This document shows, one piece after another, positions 1 to 4,601 of a stretch of 9,528 nt of DNA. Source of the DNA: Actinomycetes bacterium (GTDB lineage Bacteria; Actinomycetota; Acidimicrobiia; Acidimicrobiales; RAAP-2); NCBI GenBank assembly GCA_021777285.1, contig JAJYDR010000093.1, positions 1 to 9,528 of the forward strand. Direction: 5' to 3'. Every line of letters starts with the position of its first letter. The first letter of the stretch is position 1. Under the pieces are notes generated by a model. It was not told where the DNA came from. It did no database searches and saw only the letters and a program-made list of their open reading frames with translations. Made by a program: the position numbers and the translations under genes.

Positions 1-197
1 TAGATAACGTTATGTAGAGTGTCGGCGAAGTAAATCTTTCCTTCGCTACTTACCGCAATCCCAGAGAGTGCCTCAGGACGAGACGATTCAGTTTTTGAAA
101 AACTCGCCGATGCAACGGCCGCAGTGAGCAGAAACGACGACGCAAGACCAACTACCGCGGCCACCTTAGATCTATACCGTGTCGACACCATGAGCAT
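1..197 (-). CDS. Secreted NHL/beta-propeller-like protein, N-terminal part (runs off left edge)
   Basis: Only the first 65 residues are visible; the gene continues beyond base 1. The protein starts MLMVSTRYRSKVAAVV, followed by a hydrophobic stretch (about residues 12-29) and an ASA-type cleavage region near residues 29-32. This is a typical Sec signal peptide, so the product is probably exported. After it, residues 43-65 read as one blade-like unit: LSGIAVSSEGKIYFADTLHNVI, the usual pattern of NHL or SMP-30-type propellers (GIAV..G.IY.ADT..N.I). I chose the ATG at 197-195 because a GAGGTGG Shine-Dalgarno sequence lies five bases upstream; an in-frame ATG at 191 is the alternative. Function is unknown. 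It could be a surface or periplasmic binding or lyase-like protein, and one repeat is too little to decide. Confidence 0.7.
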   Translation of the reverse strand, partial: MLMVSTRYRSKVAAVVGLASSFLLTAAVASASFSKTESSRPEALSGIAVSSEGKIYFADTLHNVI

Positions 198-527
198 TAG
201 TTCCACCTCACCTTCAGCAGCACTTTCGCAAGCAATTCGAGATCATGTGCTGCGCATCACCGATTCAGTGGCACCACGCGCTTCCTGACAATGCGCTGAG
301 GAAGTATCCATCTGAGTGGACCCGCGATTGCTGGTTCTGCATGTAGTGGTGTCACCCTTACTATGGCCCACAAGATGTCGCGGCTAATCGGCTCAAATGG
401 ATACCCCGTACCCCACCGACCGGACATTCCCACTCACCGGGCAAGATTACCAAAACGGTGTGAGTTTTCCGTGAGTCTTTCTTCGGGCTCGGAGCCCCGG
501 AGCACTCCACAACCCTTTGTTTCAATG
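198..527. other. Non-coding stretch between the NHL-like gene and the displaced tRNA end
   Basis: I see no convincing gene here on either strand; the open frames that cross it also cross the tRNA fragment and have no recognisable protein pattern. It holds a tandem repeat at 460-481 (listed separately). It also holds two small adjacent inverted repeats: GGGCT-cgg-AGCCC at 485-497 and GGAG-ca-CTCC at 499-508. On the minus strand these lie just downstream of the displaced tRNA 3' end. They might be a leftover of the ancestral tRNA terminator, but there is no T-tract, so I do not call one. The first bases (198-215) contain the ribosome binding site of the NHL-like gene. Confidence 0.5.
460..481. 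repeat. Tandem 11-mer repeat, candidate integrase arm site (left)
   Basis: Two adjacent copies are seen: GTGAGTTTTCC (460-470) and GTGAGTCTTTC (471-481). The pair resembles the tandem 12-mer at 616-639 on the other side of the tRNA fragment and shares the 9-mer TTTTCCGTG in the same orientation. Its midpoint is about 78 bases from the centre of the 43-bp repeat, the same as on the other side. The arm-site role is inference. Confidence 0.4.
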
Positions 528-570
528 GTAGGGCCGGTGGGGATCGAACCAACGACCGAGGGATTATGAG
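528..570 (-). repeat. Displaced tRNA 3' end, attachment-site copy
   Basis: These 43 bases match 3473-3515 at 42 positions. The only difference is A at 551 against C at 3496, which would break a T-stem pair in a tRNA. The block corresponds to tRNA positions 32 (anticodon loop) through 73 plus one base, and identity stops abruptly on both sides. The tRNA 5' half is absent, so this cannot be a functional tRNA. The best reading is the host 3' end displaced when an element integrated into the tRNA gene, now free to decay. Confidence 0.85.
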
Positions 571-615
571 GTGGATGCAATCGGTCGGATCTGTCCGGTG
601 GCGTCAGATTGGTAT

Positions 616-639
616 GTGGGATTTTCCGTGGGATTTTCT
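616..639. repeat. Tandem 12-mer repeat, candidate integrase arm site (right)
   Basis: Two head-to-tail copies are seen: GTGGGATTTTCC (616-627) and GTGGGATTTTCT (628-639), identical over the first 11 bases. They lie between the displaced tRNA end and the fic stop codon. A similar pair is found at 460-481. Direct repeats near an attachment core commonly bind the arm-binding domain of tyrosine integrases; that role here is inference. Confidence 0.45.
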
Positions 640-669
640 GAATGGCGATCGCGATTGCTGAGAACATGG

Positions 670-1953
670 CTAGCGCGCTCGACGTCTTCCGGCACGCATT
701 GCGAACGCGTCGAGGGCGCTGACTACTTCAGTAGCCACCCAGCGTCGGTTGCGCTTGTAGCCCGAAACCTCTGTCAGTATTCCCACATCGGCGAGCTGAC
801 TAATGGATCTGTCCGCTACACGTTGCGCAACAAAGAGTTCACGCTGCACGAGAGACGAATCAATTGCGGGATGACGCAATATGAGATCCACAACTTTCCA
901 TGCCGATGAGTCCGACCGCACCTTCAATCGCCCATGCCAGTCTTCCTCGTAGCCGTGAAGGTCTGCGGCAAGATTCCTACCGTTGTCGATCGCAGCGAAT
1001 GATGCACTCGCCATGAGTTCAATTATCGTCACCGGATTGCCGGAGCGGTAATCGTTTAACGAATCGAAGTAAGCACCGGTATCCGATAGGAGCCCGGCTG
1101 ATACGGGCACGGTCACGCTGTGCGTGAGTTCCCGGTTCTTAAAGATCGCATGGATAAGAGCTCTGCCAACGCGCCCGTTACCGTCGGGGAATGGGTGGAT
1201 CGTCTCAAATTGTGCGTGAGCGACGGCGGCCATCTCGAAGGTAGGCACATCAAGACGATGGACGAATTGAACAAGGTCGGTCATGGCTGCCGGCACACGG
1301 TCTTGATGGGGCGGAACGAAGCGAGCGGTATGAACTGAAGCGCCACCGATGCGCACCTGGTCAGTGCGCCAGTGACCCGTCCACTCGGGATTGGTGTCTC
1401 GAAGAAGCGCTTCATGCATCGAAATAATCGACTCTTCGTCGAGGCGATCGGCGAGCTCGAGCGCCCGATTCATCGCCGTCGTGTTCGCCACGATCATCGA
1501 GGCGTTGCGTTTGGAGGCGTCGCCAATCTCGGCGAGAGCAATCGCCTTCGCGCCGGCAGTGAGATTTTCGATTTGCGAAGATGACGCCGACTCCGAACGA
1601 AGGAGGATGGATGTGAAGTTCGCGAACTCCGAACCGATCTCTTGGTCGAACCTAGCGATCTCCACAGACGCTTCTGCCGCAAGAGCGGCCACGTCAGAAG
1701 GTACGTCGATGGAGGGAATGTCGGCGATCTCGGGCGTTATCGCCGCGCGATACGGCCCCTTAGATAACTTTCGATTGCGATTCGATCCGTAAGCTTCGAG
1801 TTCTTCGTCCACGTAATCGAGGTGGCGCTCCTCGTAGGTGATTGACGGCCAAGAGGAATCTTTCGGTGCCAGGGCGAAGGTTAACTCCGGGTTCGCTGAT
1901 GAAGAGAACCCTTCGCCTTTTTTGACTCCCTTTGGTTGTCGAGGTGTCTTCAC
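670..1953 (-). CDS. Fic-domain protein adenylyltransferase (AMPylator), class II, with C-terminal winged helix
   Basis: The 427-residue protein carries the full Fic catalytic motif HPFPDGNGRVGR (residues 253-264). H253 is the expected base, D257 the metal ligand, and the GNGR loop binds phosphate. Proteins of this family transfer AMP from ATP to target hydroxyls, and some also remove it. An inhibitory motif S-x-x-x-E-N (S125 to N130, in SSQIEN) lies before the Fic core. This is the layout of class II Fic proteins, where the glutamate holds the enzyme off, so no separate antitoxin is needed. Residues about 1-110 look like the Fic N-terminal region. Residues about 350-410 form a winged-helix-like segment, possibly for DNA binding. 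I chose the GTG at 1953 because a consensus TATAAT ends exactly six bases before it, implying a leaderless mRNA. The frame stays open upstream to 2196, but that extension runs through a palindromic operator and has no protein character. It is island cargo divergent from the BNR gene. Target unknown. Confidence 0.9.
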   Translation of the reverse strand: MKTPRQPKGVKKGEGFSSSANPELTFALAPKDSSWPSITYEERHLDYVDEELEAYGSNRNRKLSKGPYRAAITPEIADIPSIDVPSDVAALAAEASVEIARFDQEIGSEFANFTSILLRSESASSSQIENLTAGAKAIALAEIGDASKRNASMIVANTTAMNRALELADRLDEESIISMHEALLRDTNPEWTGHWRTDQVRIGGASVHTARFVPPHQDRVPAAMTDLVQFVHRLDVPTFEMAAVAHAQFETIHPFPDGNGRVGRALIHAIFKNRELTHSVTVPVSAGLLSDTGAYFDSLNDYRSGNPVTIIELMASASFAAIDNGRNLAADLHGYEEDWHGRLKVRSDSSAWKVVDLILRHPAIDSSLVQRELFVAQRVADRSISQLADVGILTEVSGYKRNRRWVATEVVSALDAFAMRAGRRRAR

Positions 1954-1959
1954 GCTTCT

Positions 1960-1965
1960 ATTATA
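1960..1965 (-). promoter_or_regulatory. Consensus -10 box (TATAAT) of fic, leaderless geometry
   Basis: On the minus strand the perfect hexamer TATAAT is followed by six bases (AGAAGC) and then the GTG at 1953. Transcription would be expected to start at the G of the start codon, so the mRNA has no leader. No clear TTGACA is visible at the -35 distance; that zone is occupied by the palindrome. Confidence 0.65.
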
Positions 1966-1995
1966 CAGACACTTAGCTACATAAGTGTCTGTATA
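1962..1995. promoter_or_regulatory. Palindromic operator at the fic promoter
   Basis: Perfect inverted repeat with 14-base arms: TATACAGACACTTA (1962-1975) and its reverse complement (1982-1995), separated by the six bases GCTACA. It overlaps the -10 box and fills the -35 zone, so a bound protein should block RNA polymerase. A further half-site, ATACAGACA, lies at 2003-2011, and a partial one (AGACAC on the minus strand) overlaps the first codons. The Fic protein's own winged helix is the obvious candidate binder (autorepression), but this is inference. The hairpin is not a terminator, since no T-tract follows and it lies upstream of both genes. Confidence 0.7.
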
Positions 1996-2175
1996 GAATC
2001 CCATACAGACAGATGCGCGGTGAAGTGGAGTCGCGACTAGCGCCTTCGGAGAGTCGGCGGATCCGTTGGTGGTGATTAAGTCTTCCGCTATCAGCGCGAA
2101 CACCTGATCCGTAATGCCGATTAAGCCCTCGAAAGTGAAGTAAACCATCACGTAGGTGCGTGAGAAGGTGGAGTT

Positions 2176-3321
2176 GTGACGCGCGTTCGAAACCAAAGAG
2201 TTCGAGTGATCTTCGCCCTCCTTTTATCGATGGCGGTACCGTTCTCGTACATGGTGGCGAACCCTGCCGCTGCCTCATCGACCAGCCCGTCGCCCACTCA
2301 GATGACTCCCGTGACGCTGGCACGAGTACCCGGTACGGCAATCGTTTACTTGATGGGCTACGTCAAATGCGGTCCAAAACTTTGTTTGCGGCTCGCGCGA
2401 ACGACTGATAATGGTGCCACCTTCACCGCTGTGACGCCACCTCCCGTAGCGGGTGGAACCCAAGTCCAATACGTGAACAGTTACGAACTCGACTTCGCGA
2501 ATCCCGAAGTCGGGTTTGCAGAGGTGGGACTGGTCTCCCCCTCAACGTTCTACGTCACATTCAACGGCGCGAAAACGTGGCACAAAAGGAAGATGCCCTT
2601 TGGTAATCGAATCGCAGGGTTCGCCACGACATCGAAGAACGTCTATGCGGTGACGGTGAACTTCGACAAGAAACTAAACGGGGGCGACGGTGGCAACAAG
2701 GACTACCGGCTCGCGCAGTCGTCGCTCACGTCACTTCATTGGTCGAGTACACCTATACCTAACAGCAACTTCACTTGGGGTTTTCTCGGACCCATCGCGG
2801 CCTTTGGCTCCAACGTCTGGATCTCCGAACAGCGCAGCCACGATCTACTTGTGCGATCTCATAACTCTGGCAAGACCCTGACGACCTTGGTCCTTCCAGA
2901 TTCAACCCTCGGGAGCACAGCTGGTTGCGCGTTGACAGCGACGTCTCTCGTGACACTTTGGGCGCAGTGTCCCACCGGGATGGATCTTCAGTTCTATTAC
3001 TCGGACGACGGCGGTGCCCGATGGACTCTCATCGACCCGGTATCGCAGATCTCCGGCACGGGGGGAGGATACTTTGATCCGGTCTCTAGCAACCTTGGAT
3101 ACCTCGATGTAGGTCTTCTGCACGGCGACCTCTATCGCATTACGAACGACGCTCACTCCGCCACGTTGGTGGGCACCTTCAAGTGCGTTGACGTCAACCC
3201 CCTCGTCTTCACAAGCGAAGCGGACGGCCTGGCTCTGTGCGGAGGAAACTACAGTCCCCCGTCTCGAATCTTTCGCACAAGGAACGGAGGAGCAACGTGG
3301 ACTCGCGTGACCATCTTCTAG
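2176..3321 (+). CDS. Secreted Asp-box (BNR repeat) beta-propeller-like protein
   Basis: The 381-residue protein begins with a basic stretch (MTRVRNQRVR), a hydrophobic core (residues 11-27) and an AAA-SS region near 31-35, a clear signal peptide. The body contains five Asp-box-like turns of the S/T-x-D/N-x-G-x-T/R-W/F/L type: near 77-83 (TDNGATF), 128-135 (TFNGAKTW), 228-235 (SHNSGKTL), 276-283 (SDDGGARW) and 368-375 (TRNGGATW). Asp boxes mark sialidase/sortilin-type propellers. Six cysteines (65, 70, 251, 265, 337, 355) could form disulfides outside the cell. No sialidase arginine triad or FRIP motif is recognisable, so I would not call an enzyme; binding or structural roles are as likely. 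The GTG start is supported by AAGG seven bases upstream (2165-2168). The gene is divergent from fic across about 220 bases. Confidence 0.8.
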   Translation: MTRVRNQRVRVIFALLLSMAVPFSYMVANPAAASSTSPSPTQMTPVTLARVPGTAIVYLMGYVKCGPKLCLRLARTTDNGATFTAVTPPPVAGGTQVQYVNSYELDFANPEVGFAEVGLVSPSTFYVTFNGAKTWHKRKMPFGNRIAGFATTSKNVYAVTVNFDKKLNGGDGGNKDYRLAQSSLTSLHWSSTPIPNSNFTWGFLGPIAAFGSNVWISEQRSHDLLVRSHNSGKTLTTLVLPDSTLGSTAGCALTATSLVTLWAQCPTGMDLQFYYSDDGGARWTLIDPVSQISGTGGGYFDPVSSNLGYLDVGLLHGDLYRITNDAHSATLVGTFKCVDVNPLVFTSEADGLALCGGNYSPPSRIFRTRNGGATWTRVTIF

Positions 3322-3342
3322 ACAGGTCCGAACAGCGCACCG

Positions 3343-3399
3343 TCAATTCAGCCCAAACTGATCAAGCAGTCACGCGATCAACAAGCTTCAATTCAGCCC
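3343..3399. repeat. 12-bp direct repeat at 45-bp offset
   Basis: TCAATTCAGCCC occurs at 3343-3354 and 3388-3399, and similarity continues weakly beyond it. It spans the 3' end of the HTH remnant and the bases after its stop. It may record a small local duplication in the decaying island end. Confidence 0.5.
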
Positions 3400-3472
3400 C
3401 AAGTGCATCGGCGATACGAATGAGCGTCTTTTCGGTGGGGTTGGCCGGTTCAGACAGTGAATCTGAAGCGTC
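3362..3472 (-). pseudogene. C-terminal remnant of an XRE-type helix-turn-helix regulator
   Basis: The minus strand encodes a 36-residue tail ending in a TGA stop, with the stretch EPANPTEKTLIRIADALGA followed by ELKLVDRVTA. This is the end of a Cro/C1-type HTH domain, in which the NPTxxTLxRIADALG segment is highly characteristic, as in HigA-like antitoxins and phage-type regulators. The fragment begins exactly where island DNA meets the tRNA repeat. Reading upstream in the same frame enters the tRNA, meets a TAA, and offers no start codon. The recognition helix and N-terminus are therefore missing, and the gene was cut by the recombination or a later deletion. A lost toxin-antitoxin pair or island regulator is possible but not shown. 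Confidence 0.6.
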
Positions 3473-3515
3473 GTAGGGCCGGTGGGGATCGAACCCACGA
3501 CCGAGGGATTATGAG
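3473..3515 (-). repeat. Attachment-site copy inside the intact tRNA gene
   Basis: This is the second member of the 43-bp repeat (42 of 43 identical to 528-570). It covers the tRNA from position 32 in the anticodon loop to the discriminator base plus one base. In this kind of integration the incoming element supplies the 3' half that restores the tRNA. Confidence 0.8.
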
Positions 3516-3546
3516 TCCCCTGCTCTAACCACTGAGCTACGGCCCC
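3474..3546 (-). tRNA. tRNA with CAU anticodon, probably tRNA-Ile2 (lysidine type), else elongator Met
   Basis: A complete 73-base cloverleaf on the minus strand: acceptor GGGGCCG/CGGCCCT, D stem GCTC/GAGC, anticodon arm GGGGA-CTCATAA-TCCCT, five-base variable loop, T arm GTGGG-TTCGATC-CCCAC, discriminator A. CCA is not encoded. The anticodon is CAT. The D loop and anticodon arm (GAGCAGgGGACTCATAATCccT) resemble bacterial tRNA-Ile2, whose C34 becomes lysidine, more than elongator tRNA-Met. The acceptor pair C1-A72 of initiators is absent. Pair 1-72 is G-U, which is unusual. The 3' half is the integration target of the neighbouring island. Confidence 0.85.
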
Positions 3547-3656
3547 GCAACATGTGGCGCATCCGCACCGCGATGAGCCACTAGCAACCTATCGAACTTG
3601 GCCCATCCGCCACCGCACTGCTCCCACGTTGTCCTGCAACAGGCTCGCAATTAGAG

Positions 3657-3729
3657 CTCCCAGAGCAGGACTCGAACCTGCAACCTAGCGATTAACAGTC
3701 GCTTGCTCTGCCAATTGAGCTATCTGGGA
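3657..3729 (-). tRNA. tRNA-Asn (GUU anticodon)
   Basis: A complete 73-base cloverleaf on the minus strand: acceptor TCCCAGA/TCTGGGA, D stem GCTC/GAGC, anticodon arm GCGAC-TGTTAAT context with anticodon GTT, T arm GCAGG-TTCGAGT-CCTGC, discriminator G. CCA is not encoded. It starts about 43 bases after the sigma factor stop and precedes the CAU tRNA by 110 bases in the same direction. A TAnnnT hexamer (TAGTGT, 3755-3750 on the minus strand) could be its own -10 box. Confidence 0.95.
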
Positions 3730-3771
3730 CCGCACCCGAGGGCACCGCAACACTAGCACCCGAACTCCTCG

Positions 3772-4569
3772 TCACTGCAGGTCGAACCACGCTTGGAGCC
3801 GTTCTGCGTCCTCGCTCTCTCGCACCGCCCGACGGCTGCGCTCGATCCGCTTCGCCATGCCCTGCCGCGTGATCGAATGGGCAGACGCCAACTCTTCCAA
3901 CGTCGTCGTGCGAAACGTGTACTGCCAGAAGTCGTCGAAATCGGGCCCACAGATGCGCTTCAACGCGTCGATCACCCACGACGGTGCCTCAGGCGGTCCC
4001 TCGGCGCCACCAGAATCCGCGAGGTCGGGCAACGGCGATTCGTGGAAACGTCGCCGTACCAGCTCGCGACTCATCTCCATGATCTCGTCTGCTCTAGCTG
4101 GCGGTACTCCAAGGTGTGCGGCGATCTCCCGCCGCGACGGCGGACGCGTTCGTGAGCGCTCGAATCGCTGGAGCGCGACGACGAGTCGCATCTCGCCATC
4201 GGTCAGACCCGCCTGCTGTTGCACCGCCTGATTGACGAGCTTGGTAATCCAGTAGTTCGCGTATGTCGCGAACCGGACACCACGCGCCGGATCGAACCGA
4301 CGTAGCGCGTTGACGAGGCCTTCCACGCCCGCAGCTTCCAGCTCTTCGTTTCCGAATCGGTAGCCACGTTCGTTGACCCGGGCGCGCACAAGCCCACAGG
4401 TCGCCCGCAGCAAGGTCGACTCTGCCTCCTGACCGGCCTGTCGCTGTCGCAGCAGTCGTCGTCGCACCGACAGGTCGACGACGGAGGCGAGCGCGGCCTC
4501 GGCCTCGCGGCCCCGAACGATGATCGGGTAGAGACGCCGCTCCTCGTCGATGCTGAGGGGCTCGGTCAT
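3772..4569 (-). CDS. RNA polymerase sigma factor, sigma-70 family (divergent, RpoD-position)
   Basis: The 265-residue protein has the order of a short sigma-70 factor. A region-1.2-like segment (residues 5-60, PLSIDEERRL, then AGQEAESTLLRA) comes first. Region 2 follows (about 55-118, including NALRRFDPARGVRFATYANYWITKLV, the counterpart of the canonical KFD..RG.KFSTYA.WWIRQA). A region 3 HTH lies at about 130-172 (SRREIAAHLGV). Region 4 (about 200-255) has the HTH LEELASAHSITRQGMAKRI for -35 recognition. It directects RNA polymerase to promoters. It follows dnaG in the place where rpoD sits in macromolecular-synthesis operons, but it is clearly diverged from housekeeping sigma: DLIQEGN is replaced by EELEAAGVEG. 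An alternative sigma is therefore as likely. I prefer the ATG at 4569, with GGGGGA six bases upstream. A GTG at 4605 overlapping the dnaG stop (GTGA) would add 12 residues and imply translational coupling. Confidence 0.85.
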   Translation of the reverse strand: MTEPLSIDEERRLYPIIVRGREAEAALASVVDLSVRRRLLRQRQAGQEAESTLLRATCGLVRARVNERGYRFGNEELEAAGVEGLVNALRRFDPARGVRFATYANYWITKLVNQAVQQQAGLTDGEMRLVVALQRFERSRTRPPSRREIAAHLGVPPARADEIMEMSRELVRRRFHESPLPDLADSGGAEGPPEAPSWVIDALKRICGPDFDDFWQYTFRTTTLEELASAHSITRQGMAKRIERSRRAVRESEDAERLQAWFDLQ

Positions 4570-4601
4570 CGAGAGTCCCCCGACGATGCGTCGTGACGGG
4601 G

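Larger units (their letters stand above)
571..3472. mobile_element. tRNA-integrated mini-island without integrase (fic, BNR protein, HTH remnant)
   Basis: The segment lies between the intact tRNA-CAU gene (3' end at 3474, minus strand) and a second copy of that tRNA's 3' half at 528-570. This is the arrangement left by site-specific integration at a tRNA. Sample lines show the compositional difference: 29 of 60 bases are G or C at 1021-1080, against 39 of 60 at 5941-6000 in dnaG. Cargo, from the tRNA outward: a truncated XRE-type HTH C-terminus, a secreted Asp-box protein (plus strand) and a Fic AMPylator (minus strand). No tyrosine or serine recombinase is encoded. The element is therefore a deletion remnant, a mobilisable cassette, or part of a larger composite island whose integrase is outside the window. 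That all cargo arrived with the element is inference. Confidence 0.7.

Noticed and set aside
485..508. Two small inverted repeats as a terminator
   Set aside because: Stems are only 4-5 bp and no T-tract follows on either strand; noted only as part of the non-coding stretch.
571..909. 112-residue plus-strand open frame and a 77-residue minus-strand frame (434-667) near the att copy
   Set aside because: They overlap the fic 3' end or run through the tRNA fragment and the tandem repeats, and no protein family pattern is visible.
1954..2196. In-frame upstream extension of fic by 81 residues
   Set aside because: It reads straight through the perfect palindrome and the -10 box, shows no domain pattern, and the leaderless GTG at 1953 explains the promoter better. 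It also overlaps the ribosome binding site and start of the divergent BNR gene.
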